Source: Macquaria australasica (Eukaryota; Chordata; Actinopteri; Centrarchiformes; Percichthyidae). From it: a DNA stretch of 64,000 nucleotides. A program made the position numbers and the translations under genes. Location: NCBI GenBank assembly GCA_005408345.1, contig SEMN01000053.1:1612750-1676749 (forward strand), written 5' to 3'. The stretch's first letter is position 1; every line of letters starts with the position of its first letter. The notes under the pieces are model-generated. The model saw only the letters and a list, made by a program, of their open reading frames with translations, was not told the DNA's origin and searched no databases. Shown here one piece after another: positions 39,088-52,900 of this stretch.

Positions 39088-40457
39088 ATGTATCCACTTT
39101 GGAGGGCACTGTAGTTTACAGTAAAAACAAATTGTTCTTCATCATAACCAAACTCCCCATTGGATCCAAGTGTAAATAACTGCTGTAAGCCAAACCTGCA
39201 GCACTTAGAAATGTAACCTCTTCTCTATTTATGACGTTTCATCCAGGCTGTAGGCTTTGGGAATTGTTATTTATATATGCATCATTGCGTTGTATGTCGT
39301 AGAGGTGCCATTTCCTTGTCATGTTTTGTTTGTGGGCTTGTTCGCATTTCACAAAAGCGCCTGTTGTCTTGTTACTGTGTTATGAGTATATTTAAGTGTG
39401 TTAATGAGGACGCCTTCCTGTGTTGTTGGCCTGTTGATAAGCTAAGCTATAGGTTAACAGCTTTTACTGTGGTTTTACCATGGCATTTAGGTGTGTGTGC
39501 GTGTGTGCGTGTGTATGTGTGCATTTGTATGTACGTCTGGAGCCAAGGAAAGGTTCCCCGGGGCGTCAGACTCCTCATTAACCTTCTCTTCATCTTTCCA
39601 TTTCTCTCTTTCCTCCTTCTGTCCAATCCAGCATGCCTCAGTCCCTCCTCCCCTCCATATGCCAACAATCACATCAAAGAATATTCTGTACGGTAATTTA
39701 CTCATTCATTAAAGCTTTCTGTCTGTTATATAGAGATTTCTTTTTCTATTTGCCAATCTTCTGTGCTCAAGGACATTTCTCCCATTTAAAAAGATTCATA
39801 TGCACATATACATGATCATCACGTACAGAGACTGATAGATCATGACTGTGATCTAATCTTTTCTTTCTACATACTGTATGGGTCACATAGGGTTACGAAT
39901 CAGATTTTCTGTTTCTGAATCCAGCTTAAGATTCCCTTTTTGATGGCCTGCCATCTTTATAATGAAAAGCCAAATACCACATACTCAATGTGTGAAAAAA
40001 ACCAAAAACACTTTTACTTTGCATCCAGACTTACCAATTCTTTCTACAGTGAGTGAACTTTCATGTTGCTTGAGATGTGTGTTAACATGAAATGCACTTG
40101 CTGCTGTACAAATTAAACCATCATCTCGAAATAAGTGCAAATATTTTAATAATTGACCAGTGACTGCATGAAACTGACTTCACATGAAATATTTTGAATG
40201 GAGTTTGAATATAAAATAAAGTAGAAATGTAAGTTCTGCCTGTGTTTCTAAGCAGAGTTACAAGTGTAAAGAACAAATTTCTGATGTGTTGTCACTCCAT
40301 CGGTTTCCCTGTGCAGAACGTCCCCTCAAGCAGAGTGTTAGCAATATTGCCACTGTTGGGACAAGAGAAGCCTCTTTACTGTCTTTTATTGCTCTGTCTC
40401 TCTTTTTCTCCCTCTCTCCGTCCTTCTGTTCCTCACACGCTCCATTTATCTTTTCTT

Positions 40458-40498
<41 letters not shown>

Positions 40499-40610
40499 TT
40501 CTCTCTCAATCTCTCTCTTCCTGTCGCTGTCAGAGGGGAATGACGACCATCTGCAGCCCTCCTGCCCCCTGACATCTGGAGACGGGCTGAGACACAACGA
40601 CAAGAGCTCT
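39088..40610. other. intergenic, no gene recognised
   Basis: Mixed sequence with TG-rich DNA at 39,490-39,530 and a (CT)n tract at about 40,466-40,506. No gene was recognised. Confidence 0.6.
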
Positions 40611-40619
40611 CTCACACAC

Positions 40620-40625
40620 ATGCAT

Positions 40626-40688
<63 letters not shown>
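40620..40688. repeat. (GCAC)n tetranucleotide microsatellite, about 69 bp
   Basis: About 17 GCAC units in a row. It is CpG-dense because each unit junction contains CG, and it yields Ala-Arg-Thr-His style repeats in open frames. Confidence 0.93.
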
Positions 40689-42054
40689 CACTGTAGTGAA
40701 AGCTGTGCAGCAGAAAGGAGAAGAGACAAGGAATGAGGTACAGGGTGGAGTAGAAGGAAAAGAAAGAGGGCACACAGATTTAGGCGAGGTCTAATGGCAG
40801 GAACACATCATGCTACTGTTGGACTGTCATTATTCAGAACAGGTATTATTCTCCTCAGGACAGAGAATAACGTGAGTTATTAAGGCAGAGTAGAGGGAGC
40901 TGTTTTAATGAAGACTCTATGGTTCTTACCCAAGGATCTCACTTACAGAACTACCTGTACATCTGTCAAAGAAGCTATTTCTATTATATATATATAATTT
41001 ATTATGTTTGTTTTCAATAATTACATCTTGTACCGTCAATATTCTCTCTCAATGTAGTTATTGGCTTATTAAACAGGGCATAGCAGAGAGGAGGGAAATT
41101 ATCATTGTGGCAAAATTAAAATGGTTATTTTAATATATGAGCATGCAGAACAATAACAAAAGTGAGGTTTGACTTTTTCTATTTAACAAATTGTCTGTCT
41201 CAGTTGAAAACTTTCTTCTGAAGCCAAATTGCATGTCATAGTCTCACCTAAATCCAGTTCTCTGCTGTGCAGTAATTTAGTTTGCCACTGGGATCATTAC
41301 AGTTGTATCTATTTTCAGTTTTGAAATGTCTATCTTCAACTTTAAAGGTGAACATAATTATTTCCAGCGCCGTATCTTGGCCGTAAAAAATATCAAACCT
41401 CTGTTTAGGTTTATTTTTTTATCTCAAAAGTCTCTTTGATCAGGGATGATATATATATAAAACCTTTAAAGCCACATATTTACATGCTTGTCACTGAATC
41501 CTTCCAGGGTGCTCCTACAGTGCATTTCCATTTATCAGAGCTGATCTGTTGGCAAACTCTGCTGTTTAACTGTGTGGCTGCTAAGTAATATGTGTTTGAC
41601 TTTGTGGCTGCAAAAAAGTGTAGTAACTATTCTTGTGGACTCCTACAGATTGAATATACTGTGTATATCTGCTGTTATTTTATGGATTACTGGTGTTTTA
41701 CATGTATAGGCTCAGTGTTTTTTTGTATTTGAGGAACATGTGGATCATTTTAATAAATCAGTGACAATAAAATTACCAAGCTCAACTCATTGCCCTATTG
41801 CCTCTGATACTGACTGTATAGTTGCTATTTCTATCAAACTGTCCGACAGATATTTGAAGTTGAAGAGAAAAACACAAAGCTCAAAGTAATTAGTGAGGGA
41901 CTACACCTGCCTAATACACATTTTCTACCCAGGGCCCATGAGTGAAATTAAAGTTCTCCAGAAAGCATTTTCTACCTCATAATGCAGGAAACCACCACCA
42001 GAAGGCATACAATCCCCTGCAGGTCCTTATCTTTAAACCTTTAACCTGCATTAA
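40689..42054. other. intergenic, no gene recognised
   Basis: AT-rich sequence without a recognisable gene or repeat. Confidence 0.6.
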
Positions 42055-42512
42055 CTGATTCTTTGACCACTTGGGGGCAGTGGGAACAAGCTGTGAACAC
42101 AACACTGACATACAGTATACTCACCTTTTAACCATTGCTTATTTACACATCCTACAGTCCAATATTCACTCTTCTTTTAGCTCTGTTTTTGGTCTCCACC
42201 AAAAGCTGGAGAAATGCTGCACTACGTTAATCAGCTTGCTAACTTAGTCTGTCTGACGTTTGGTGCTAAAAACAGCTGCCTCCTGCTGCTGGAAACAACA
42301 CTGATGAGAGCGATGAGACTGAACCAAAACATTAAAGTTACGGGCCAGAAAACCAAAACAATGAGCTGAAACGCTCCATCGAGCTGAGGGGAACTGCAGA
42401 GTCAGGTGATTTTCTTTCGTAGGTTCATCACTACGAGTGACACTTGTCAAATACTCATAGTCATTTGATCCATTGTTAGTATAAAAATTTTGATTATAAC
42501 AGCTTTAATGCC
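42055..42512. mobile_element. MITE-like teleost repeat, family C
   Basis: Recognised from memory by GACCACTTGGGGGCAGTGGG, AAACAACACTGATGAGAGCG, ACTGCAGAGTCAGGTGAT and ATTATAACAGCTTTAATG, a set of blocks that recurs in many fish genes' introns and UTRs. Only one copy is in this window, so the call rests on recall. It has no coding capacity. Confidence 0.55.
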
Positions 42513-42769
42513 CTACAGCTGGGTCTAAAATAACTAGCAAGAAGTGCATTAGAGGTCAAGAACATTATGTGTAGAAAAACCTATATCTTTTTTTATTGTA
42601 TTTAGAAATAACCCCATATCCTTAAACAATAGTTTGATCATGTGTCTCACAGGCTTCAGTCATGTTAGTAAAGTTAATAACTTCCTCACAGGGTGAGTCA
42701 CTTTCCTGCCTTGAACTTAGCCCACGTGCAGCACCCGCCAGAATGATAGATGACCAACTTATCGTCTGA
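42513..42769. other. intergenic, nothing recognised
   Basis: A short AT-rich stretch between two repeats. Confidence 0.5.
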
Positions 42770-42946
42770 ACTAATTAGAAATACAAGCTCTTGAAGTGTA
42801 TGAAGGATAGTATTTCCACCAGAGTGATTTTAATCAGCTTCCTTCATCTTGGTCACACTTAGAGCTAATTCAAAGGACAAGCTCTTGTAGGTGATGAAGG
42901 ATCATATTTCTACCAGAACCAAATTAAGTTGACTTCTTCAGCTCCT
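42770..42946. repeat. two diverged direct repeats, period about 94 bp
   Basis: ACAAGCTCTTGAAGTGTATG at 42,783 and ACAAGCTCTTGTAGGTGATG at 42,877 are each followed by AAGGAT, TATTTC and ACCAGA blocks, and both are preceded by a CTAATT block. They look like two copies of one unit. Confidence 0.65.
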
Positions 42947-43114
42947 TAATGGCAGAAACGCCCTAGCAGCAATTCAAACAAATGATTGTTTAGAAACCCT
43001 CAACGTGCACTAGAAGAATGAAGTCAAACCACCTTGACGTGTCTCCTCCAAACTTAGTTGAATTTAGACAAACAGCATCTGAAAAACCTGATATTTGTAA
43101 CCAAGCTACCACCG

Positions 43115-43690
43115 TGGCTCTAGGGATGGCAATGTCAGCCTGTCGGTTGATCGGTACACCACTTTGTCCACAAGTTTTTGTCCACCCTGAAATAGCTCAA
43201 CAGCTATTAGATTTCAACAAACTTTTGTGCAGACATTCACGGTGCCCAGTAGATGAATCCTACTGACCATGAGGTCCACATTTGTGGTTCTGAGTGAAAT
43301 GTCTCAGCAACCATTAGATGGATTGCAATGAAATTTGGTACAGACATTCATGTCCTCTACAGGATGAATTGTAACAACTTTGGTGATCCCTAACTTTTCA
43401 TCTAGCGCCATCATCAGGTCAAAATTTCTATTTGTCGAGTACTTTGCTTTATACCTACAAAAATAACATTTCCATCAGCCTCAGCTGCACTTTGACGCTA
43501 AACTAAGACCGTGAACATGGTCAACATTATACCTGCATATATACCTACCTATATATCAGTATGTTAGCATTGTCATTGTGAGCATGTTGCCATTCCAGCA
43601 TTAGCATTTAGCTCAAAGCACTGCTGTACCTAAGTAGGCTACAGCCTCACAGAGCCGCTGGCATTGCTGTAGACTCTTACAGGCCATTTC
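43115..43690 (+). mobile_element. MITE-like teleost repeat, family B, copy 2
   Basis: It runs from GGCTCTAGGGATGGCAATGT through CAATGAAATTTGGTACAGAC and AGCATTAGCATTTAGCTCAA to CCTCACAGAGCCGCTGGCAT and GTAGACTCTTAC. The right part is the reverse complement of the copy at 18,596-19,030. It seems closer to full length than copy 1. Confidence 0.7.
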
Positions 43691-46435
43691 TTGTAAATGG
43701 GACCTGGTGTTGCAGCCCAGCACTGCCTGCTGAGCTACAGAGATTTAAAAGGCAGCCAGATACACTACAGTGGAAAGTTGAGAAAAGCTCAACCGCTCCA
43801 CTAGTGGGGAGTGGGGATCACTTCGAGCGCAGATACAGGACTGCAATGCCAATCAGTGATTCCTGCTCTGGCGTCATTGTTGTATTACAACAGTTTCAAC
43901 AACGCATACCGCGTTTGAAAAACCCCACAAACAAAACGATTCTGTACTCAGAAAACAAACTGTACAACAGGAACTGAACAACTTCATTGTATGTAGTACG
44001 GCGGCTACATCAGAAAAACAGCTGTCCAGTCGGAGCAAAGTATGTAGGCTACATTTTGTGCTCAGCGCAACACTCCCACAGAGCTACAGCTTCATGAGAG
44101 GCCAGAGACTGCCCACTACTTTGTATCTGTATGTGTGAACGCAGCGTTAACTCTGTGAATGAAATGACCAGTCGTTCCCAATTTTGTGCTTTAATTCTGG
44201 TCATGCTGATACAACAAGTGCAAATATGGATAACAAAAGTTATTAATTAAATCAAGCAAGTCCCTTTAATATGCGACAAACATGAGTGCAAACCACAAGG
44301 GTAGTTCTGCTACTACCACATAAATGTCAGGATGTTTGAAAAAATATGGGCACTACAGATTGTCAAGCTGGATCATGTTCTAAAAATGAGGCAGAATGAA
44401 GACTAAACTAGCAGAGTTCATGTTGCTACTCAGTGTGGCATCTCATTTGCCTCTTTACAAGTGCAGGATAAATACTACTGTGTAGTGACTGCAATGCCAG
44501 CCATGTATTATGCAATAAACCTTGTCAGGAGACTAATAGGTGAGCTACATCTGTGTGACACGATTAGTTTAATTAGCGTTTTCAACACATTTCTGAGCAA
44601 GACCAGCCATTACATAAGGAGGTCTAGATTCTTGTGTGAAGGTTCAGTGCAAAAAAGTCAGAGTATTCCACTGAGATAATTACAGATTCTGTCAGTCTGA
44701 CCTGCAGGGCAGCAAATGTGTCTGCTCTGGTGCCTTTGTGCATGTCCGCAAGTGGTGATGTGAATGTGAGTCCGTTTCTAGGTCTCTGTGTGAGAGAGAA
44801 GAAGATAAAAAGAAGATAATAAGATTTTAAAAAAGTGTGTCCCACCAGGAAAAGCCTTTCAGAGTGTGTTTGAGTGAGTGCCAGTGCTCTGGCAGTTCTC
44901 ACTGTTGGTTGTGCCGGTGGCAAGACCAGGTATTTTCATAAAACCATTTGTGACACTGAGAAACCACTCCTTTACATAGTCTGGGTCCAAATTAGAGTCC
45001 CCGTCATTCTCCAGAGGACATGTTTATTTTTCCAGCCTGCAGTCTGACACAGTACAATCTCTCTGAAGTACTTGATTCATCTTATATTCTATTATTATGT
45101 TATTTATGTTGCTTTCTTTCTATTCCAGCTTTCTGTGTCTGTCATATAAGTACACTGGGACAGCCCTGAGACACTGTGCTCATATATATAACCCAGCTGA
45201 GCCTGTCCAGATCCTTTCTCTGGGCTGGTCGGCTGGTTGCCACTTTTAGCACTCTTAGGTAAACCAGCTAAATGACTGTGGCAAGCTGTGAAATGCCATT
45301 TCTTTCCTATTTAAGATAGGTGTTTGCTGCTCACCCTTAAATTGTGTTTGTGTTTCAAGGCAGAATCCGTTTATTGGACGAGCTGTGACCTATGACCTTT
45401 GAGACCTGGTTTAAAATGTATTCATTTAGTCCTTATCAAAATTAAACTTTAGACATTCTGACTACATGTCACTATTGTGATAACCCATTCTGTGTCCTAT
45501 ATGCACGCTTTAGTTCATTTAGTTCAACATTTCTTACAAAAACAGTTTTTTCCTTGGAGCATCAATAAAGTACCACATTTCTCCTTTTTCAGCAATTAAA
45601 AATGAGACATTTTACAGACAAGACAAGACAACACAATTCTGCACTGTTATGTTTCATTTTAATCAGATTAGTCCAAATTATGCCATGCCAGTGCCAATTA
45701 CAGTCAAAGTGTTATAGTTTTTTCAACAGATGTTTTTCCTGTGTCTTGAATGTCAACTTTCTAACTAAATTAGTTCAAAGAAACTTGCATTTCCAGTTTA
45801 GCCTCAGGCTATGAGCACTATGGGAAACAAGACCCGAGGGACTCGGGGGAGCCAAGAAAACCCCTAAAAAACCTCAAGTGTTTGAGCTACTTAGCACGAC
45901 AGCTTACTCACACCTCCATGTGAATGGACTTTATGGACCTGAACGCTGACTGCACCAATTGGAATAATTGACTGTCTAAATAGCTACAACCTAGAGTCAC
46001 TACAAAGTACAAGATCATTAAAAAGAGTCACTTCAGTCTGTATGGGCTGGGGGTTCCTCAACTGTTTCAAGGCAAACTGGGGAAATTTGTAGTTTCATGC
46101 TGGGATCCAGATTCAATAAAAAAGCACTGCTGTGCTTTTCTGTGATGGGCCACAGCAGAAAAAGGAGAAACAGGCCCCTGAGGAATTTTGGGTCTCTTAT
46201 GAAGAAACTCTTGCACAGACAATGGTATGAGTCTTATATTGTAGGGTTCAACTGAGAAATTTTTAAGGCCAATGCAGAAGCATGTTTTCAGAATTAAGTC
46301 ACAGATAAACATTATTCAAAATGTCACAATGTTTCAAAATTGGTCATTTTTATGTGAAAACAAGAATAAGTAATTCCTGAAAAAAAGATTTTTGTCAGGG
46401 TGAAAACGGCCTCTGAAGACACAAACTTGCCATCA
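43691..46435. other. intergenic, no gene recognised
   Basis: Unique-looking, AT-rich sequence. The open frames of 60-100 codons here have no domain or splice context. Confidence 0.6.
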
Positions 46436-46439
46436 TAAC

Positions 46440-46557
46440 CTAGGTGGAGTAATGCTAAAGTAAGCTAAGCTGCTGGCTGTAGAGTGGTATAAATCTTCTC
46501 ATCTAACTCTCAGCAAGAAAGCGAATAAACGTATCTCTTAAAATGACAAACTATTAT
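46440..46557. mobile_element. MITE-like repeat family A, copy 4 (single arm)
   Basis: It carries AAGCTAAGCTGCTGGCTGTA, GTATAAATCTTCTCATCTAA, CTCAGCAAGAAAGCGAATAA and AATGACAAACTATT, matching one arm of the palindromic copies at 16,960 and 31,301 and the 3' half of the copy at 6,397. Confidence 0.7.
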
Positions 46558-49500
46558 TTTAAGGGAGGATGACCCCTGACTCTGACAAATCCCATAAGAT
46601 ATGTAAGTTTATTAAAACATGACTGAAGAATTTAAAAAATAGGCAAAGACAATAACATTTGTTTGCACATTTAATAGACTGCTGGGGTAATGGAGAAATC
46701 TTCATCATACAACAGATGGGCAACATGATTGATTGATACTTTTTGTAAGTCATATGATATGACAATAAACATATGAATCTAACTTGAACTGGTTCTGTTA
46801 AAATAAAATAAAAATCTGCTCTCTATTTATGTATATGTATCTCATCTGTATCTCATATGTAAATCATCTTTCGCAAAGTGGCCCTGTAATTCATGGGTCT
46901 AATTAGAGCAAGCTAACACAGTATTAAGTTATTTATGTTATTTGTGTCTGTGAGTATACAGAATAATGAAATCATGTGTAATCCTGCTAATGAGCTGTCG
47001 CAGAAACAGTTATGGAGAACAAGCAGGAAGAGCAGAGTAACAGAAAACCAGAGCAAGGAGTGAACGAGAGCTGGGATGAATAAAAGAAAGGAATGTCTCA
47101 CCTGAGCTTTTGTTATTGACATTTTCTATGTGAAACTTTGTTGGCGTTTCATGCTGATTTAAAGCCCCTGTTATGAGGCGCATATGTAAAGGACCGCAGG
47201 CCACCAGACGTCACGCCTCCAGGATCACCACACAGCAGCCCCCCTGCCCCACCCCCCTCTTTTGACCACACTCCTTACTTATTGACTTCCTCAGCCCTTG
47301 TCAACCCCCTCTGTCTCTGCTCGGCATCAGCTCTCTCCTGTCTTTATTCTAACCAGGCCTGGACTTTGGGAATCTATCTCTCTCTTTCCTTGTATCATGC
47401 CAGCTTTTTAACCCCCTTGTCACATCCATATTTCTACCCATGTCCATATCTCTCTCTTCACTCTCTCTTTCCTCCATTATCCCTCTCATTAACGCCTTTA
47501 TTCTCCCTGAAGTCAGAGGCTATGTAAAGCTCCAAGGACATAAAGACATGACCACAACCACGAAGACTGTTAAGAGTCTTAGGTCTAATTTATAATATTT
47601 ACAACAACAGTGATGTGATAGATTTTTTTCAGTATGGGTGGTCCCGGGGGGAATCAGCCTCGTAACCCTTTTATTTATACTTACTCAAATGTTACAAGTG
47701 AATAGGACAATTGTAACAAAACCCTGAAAACAACTGGTTGCCAGATCTTTCCTTGTGTTTTCTGTTGTTTAAAAGTTAAATCTTTTGAATACTTCTTCCT
47801 AATGGCGGACTGGTATTACAGCAGCAATTTACTGTTGCCTTCTGGTAATAATAATGGTATAATGGCTACATCTGCAGATAATAGACTTCCATCTCGCTGA
47901 TGGACCCCTCTTAACCTTCTCCCCTCCATTTTTCTTAAACTGCTCAGTCTTTTTCCTCTGGCCTGAGGGTCAGAAGCTCATGGGGCTCTGAGTTGTGACC
48001 ATTCCTCTGCTGTTTATGTGTGAGATTTACTCAAACAAGCTCTGTATATCATTCAAGAAAAAGTAAGTGAGACGTGTTGGCTATCTCTTTGCATCTCTCG
48101 AGTGAACCCTATCTCCTTGAGGCTCTCGGACCAAATTTGACCTGCTGCAACTTCCTTAATTTTTAAGCGATGACATAAATAACTGCCGTACACTATAGTG
48201 ATAATTCTTGCTGTTAGTCTTACAGATAGTTTTGCACTCTTTAATCTTCTGGTTGTAAAATGTTCTCTCTAACTTAATCCTCCCAGCAGAGCATGGTTCA
48301 CTGCCTTAGTCCCTATGGGTAATAACACTACACCACCTCTCATTGGACTGTTACATGTGATTTTTTGGTGTAATGTATTAAAATTGATGTGTAGCTGACT
48401 TATGTTTCTCCTGCTGTTGTTTGTGAATATCCACTTTACACTCACCTTCTCCTGGAGTTGGCAGAGCAAGCAAAAATGTTAATTGTAAGTCATTCAGTCT
48501 GGTATATTGAATTCAGTCAATCAATCCACAAGGATCCACACAGTGCCATGTGATTCAGCAAATTCTAAAAGTAAGCTCATTTGCATTGGACATTGATACT
48601 ATTAAAATAAATGATCTTAATATTATTTTTATTTGGTAAAAGCATATCTTGTCCAGAGCTACATATACTGTACAATAGATGGAGGTTTGGCGATCTACAT
48701 ATTGCATGACTACACAGTACAGCGAGAATCAAACCTGTGAGTGTTTACAAAATGACTTCAACTCTTCAACCTCCAAATATTATACTCAATATAGGGCCAG
48801 TACCCTGTATGCAACACAATATAACATAGCAGGTTATCAGATATATTATACATCCCTCCACAGTATCTTATCACAATCTTCTTGTTGTTTTCCCCCAGAA
48901 TTGTTCACCACAGATTCTGTCCATCCATCTCATGACAGAGTCCATGGTGACCCCAGACCATGACCAGTGATCACAGATCTAACTCCTTATATGGCTGCAG
49001 TGCAGTATGAAGACTGCACACCAGTCTGGACCAGCCAGTGTCCAGACACAACTGACTCACATATATGTGCTGTATATGGTTTTCTCTCTCTTACTTACTT
49101 ATCAAGCATAAATATTGATTTCACATTTTATCATCTTAATATCACAGAACAGGGCAGGGTTTGTTTAGCATAATTGCTACAGTGAGGCTATGGCCACATA
49201 GCCCTCCCCCAGCCAGCCATATCAAATAACTTCAACAGAGAATAAACTAACACATTGTAAAAAAACACAAACAAAACAAAACAAAACGTCCTTGTGGCCA
49301 TCCAACCATCAACCCAGTGGATCCCTGCCATGGCCGCCTACTCGGCTGCTAAGCTCCAGGCTCTCACTTGGCCCAGACAAGCCTTGACCCCATGGAGTGC
49401 TGGAGCCTTGGATCAATAATAGACCACAAGGTCCTGGTCCTGGTGCCCCAGTGTGCCCTCAGACTCTGAGAGAGCACCACTTCTTCAAAGTCAGACTTCA

Positions 49501-50569
49501 GGAAGGCTATAGTTCTCATCAAAGCCATGAATCTTAAAAGGTTGTGACAGAGTTAGCCAGAGTTAATTTATGCAATATAATCAAACTTTAAAATCATTCA
49601 TTGGGAGCATAATTATTGCCTGGTAATATAGACTTGCATTTACTCTAAAAGGAAACTGACCATTCAGTGCTGATTTCAATGAGAGTGCTTGGTCTGTCCA
49701 TCAGTGTCTATGCTGGACAACCTGTTCTTGCCTTCAACCAGCACTTTATGAGCCCACAGCCTCAACCAGTTTGGAGCCCTGAGGTCATAAAGAACGTAAT
49801 TGAAGGTCTTGGTTTTTCTAAGGATAGCTCTTGGCTTCCTGCCCTTTCTGATCCCTCTATTCCTGTTTTCACTTTTTGGAATGACCTTGACAGAAAGGCC
49901 TTGCTTGGGGACGTTTGTAATGTTTATTTTTCTTTTCTCGTATTATTTTTTTATTTGTGCAAGGTACACCATGTGAACTCCAAGATACATAAACTAAGTG
50001 AGACATTGATGACAAAATGATCCTGTTTTAATGCTGTTAAATGTACACAGAGATTATGTAGTACCTCTGTACAAATACCTCTGTACCTTGTACCTTCCCT
50101 CCACTGTTTTGTGTCAGCTTACTGACACAATGAAAACAGATACAAAATGTACTGTAATTAGAGAAACGAGCCAAAACAGTAAAGGAAGAAACACACTGCC
50201 GTCAGGTTCAATAATGCAAAGACCAGAGCTGGGAGACAAACACAAGTTAATGGGATGCAATGATTTGTAGCCAAGACTTCCAAAGAGTTTATTCACACAT
50301 CAAAGTCAGATCAAAAAGAATACATAATGCACATGATTTGAAATTATGTATCAGCAAGCTGGTTTCATCTTGGCACTGAGTTGTTTACTTTCTGAATTCA
50401 TGACTCAGCACTCCTTTAGTTGACCTAGATAGCACTAAACCCAAGAGACACAAAGATAGCACTGATGACCAGTGTACTTTTTAAAATCTCACTGCGAGAG
50501 ACTGGTTGGCATCGACAGTCAGACTGTAACTTTACTTATTGTGCACTGTAGGTTGTACAGTGAGTCACA
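46558..50569. other. intergenic, no gene recognised
   Basis: About 4 kb without a recognisable gene. It includes a pyrimidine-rich stretch at 47,380-47,500 and an AT-rich part around 48,480-48,860. A 117-codon frame at 49,667-50,020 shows no family resemblance. Confidence 0.6.
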
Positions 50570-51135
50570 AGTGTAGGTGAGGTGAAGTGTAGTGACAATG
50601 TACATTTAACTACATTACATTTGTCTGACAGCTTTAGTTACGTGTTACCTTTCAGATTACAGTTTTTCATACCCTTCCTGTCCAGTGAAAAAAATGTATC
50701 TCCAAATTTGGTGATTTTGAATCAGAATTTTTCTGATAACCTGAAGGATTACGTGTTCCTTTATGTGTTGAGAAAATTATCATACTTCTTAAGACAAATA
50801 AAAACCCCACTTGGATTAACTGGACAATACATAGTCTCAAAGATGAAAACAGGGCTGTTGTTGTTTTGTAGTAAAATGCAACATACACATTAATGCACCA
50901 GAAATATTAATCCAGAAACATCATATATAATAGTAAAACACAGACAGAGAGCATTTTGCTGCAAAATTAGCCTTTTATTTTTGATACTTTAAGTACATTT
51001 TGCTGATGATACTTACATACTTTTACTTAAGTAAAGTTTTGAATGCAGGACTTTTACTTGTAGTGGAGTATTTTCACAGTGTTGTATTGCTACTTTTTCT
51101 TAAGCAAAGGATCTGAATACGTCTTCCACTGCTAG
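50570..51135 (-). mobile_element. non-autonomous teleost repeat, family D
   Basis: Blocks GATACTTTAAGTACATTTTG, TACTTTTACTTAAGTAAAGT, GAATGCAGGACTTTTACTTG and AAGGATCTGAATAC are ones I remember from an abundant fish interspersed repeat. The left part (CTACATTACATTTGTCTGAC, GCTTTAGTTACGTGTTACCT) belongs to the same repeat. The middle (about 50,700-50,930) looks like inserted or unrelated sequence. Strand is arbitrary. Confidence 0.55.
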
Positions 51136-52900
51136 CTGTTCATTCATTCAGTCATTCACCTCCCCCAAAGAGCCATTGATATTACATTATGTCTGGCTGT
51201 CCAGTCGGACAGACAGTGATTCATTTATTATGGTCCAATACATTCCAATACAGTGATGAGTATTGTAATGAAGTGAGTTGGGATTGAGCCTAATGCTTTT
51301 CACAGCCACATCACAGCTACAGCAAATCAGTGCAGCATGTGAACTGCAAAGCCCTCTCAGACCAACGTCGCCTGCAGAGACAAGGGTTATAGGGTGGTGG
51401 AGATTGGGTCATCTGTTGAAAATCATTAGAGAGATATTTTCTGGTGAATGTAAAGCATCAAACGATGTCTTGGAAGATATTTACAGATGCTCACTTGTCG
51501 ACTGTCAAGCTCGGGGGATAAACAGTCATTCAAGATTAATTTTACAATCCATTATTCAGGCAGCTGATGTGAGAATTCAGCACGACGCTCTTCAGTGTTG
51601 ACCCTATTCTCACATCTGCTGCTGCTCTCTAGCTCTGCTGCCCCCCGTGGTGAGCAAAAAAAAACCTTTGAGTTTTACTGGGACAGCCAGCTCATGTTTT
51701 AACAGACTTAAACTGAGATTATCCTGCATATGAGACCGAATGTGAACGTTAAAAACCTCTATCTAAACAGACCAGTGTTATGTGGAAAGGGCCACTGACT
51801 CGCCCACACATACATACAAAGGCAGGCCCTTAAAGGATGGTGGGTGTGGGGGGTTCCTGTGCTTACAGGAGACAACAGCTGAGGAGCATCAGTCTATTTT
51901 TGTTCTCCCTTCAGAAGGAGGTGTGATCATTATGGGGTGCCTGAGACTCTGAGATCACACAAAAGAGAACACAGTCCCTTATTTAGTTGCCCTAATCCAC
52001 ATTTCAGGAGAACTGTCTATGAGATGAATCTACTGAAACACAAAGTCCATTATTTGTTCAGTCCGGGCTTCATTGTCCTCCTGTCACTTAAACTGAATGG
52101 GGTCAATTGGAATGGAGATAGCTGGAGCCCCTAACATCACACTTTTGTACAGCAATCAAAAAACAGTCCTTGGCCCAAACCTTGTTAACAGAAACAGCAC
52201 CAGTTAGTGATCCAGTTGGTGATTTGTTTTTAATCCAAAACATTATGCAACCTAGGACCATATAGCTATCCTTGATGACACAAAGGTCATGTCCTCTGTG
52301 TTATTTCTGGGAATTTGGGGGTTTTTAACGACTGGAGGAGGGTAACATGAGGCTAAATCTGTTTTAGACTAAGAAAAACTTTAAATTGACTGTTTTTAAT
52401 CAAGAAATATTCAACTAAATTTAAATCAAGGAATGGAATATAATATTTCTCCACCAGAATTTAATCCTGTCAGTGTGTGGAAAAGCCACTGAAACAATTT
52501 TTGGTCATTAATCTTAGGAATAATAAATAAATGAGAAAAATAAATGAGAAAAACTCATGTAATAAGAACATTTCTTTTCATTTTTTTCGTGGCAGGTCAA
52601 AATATTCCTGGTGGGGTGGGAGTCTTGTGGAATGAACTCAACCTCAGTTTTTCAAAAATCCTTGCTATGGCCCTGCTGCAACTTCCATCAAATGTAAGAA
52701 AAAGTTGAGTCAAAGATGAGAAAAGTAAAATATAGCACTTCCTGCTCTTCCTGCTCTTTATTGCACTGATGAGGTGAATCTCGCTAGAAGCCACAGCCCT
52801 TCCCCTAATTAATTCACAAAATAGATGGAGATGGAGTAGAGCAGATGGTGTAAAATGAGCTGCAGCTCATCAGGAAGACGTGCACCTCAGTGGCCTACAT
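51136..52900. other. intergenic, upstream of mxra5
   Basis: No gene was recognised. A 107-codon frame at 51,278-51,601 has protein-like composition but no domain I can name and no splice context. Confidence 0.55.

Noticed and set aside
49667..50020. 117-codon open frame at 49.7 kb
   Set aside because: It ends in AT-rich sequence, has no recognisable motif and no supporting neighbours.
51278..51601. 107-codon open frame upstream of mxra5
   Set aside because: Composition is protein-like, but I recognise no family, see no second exon, and the ATG context is unremarkable.
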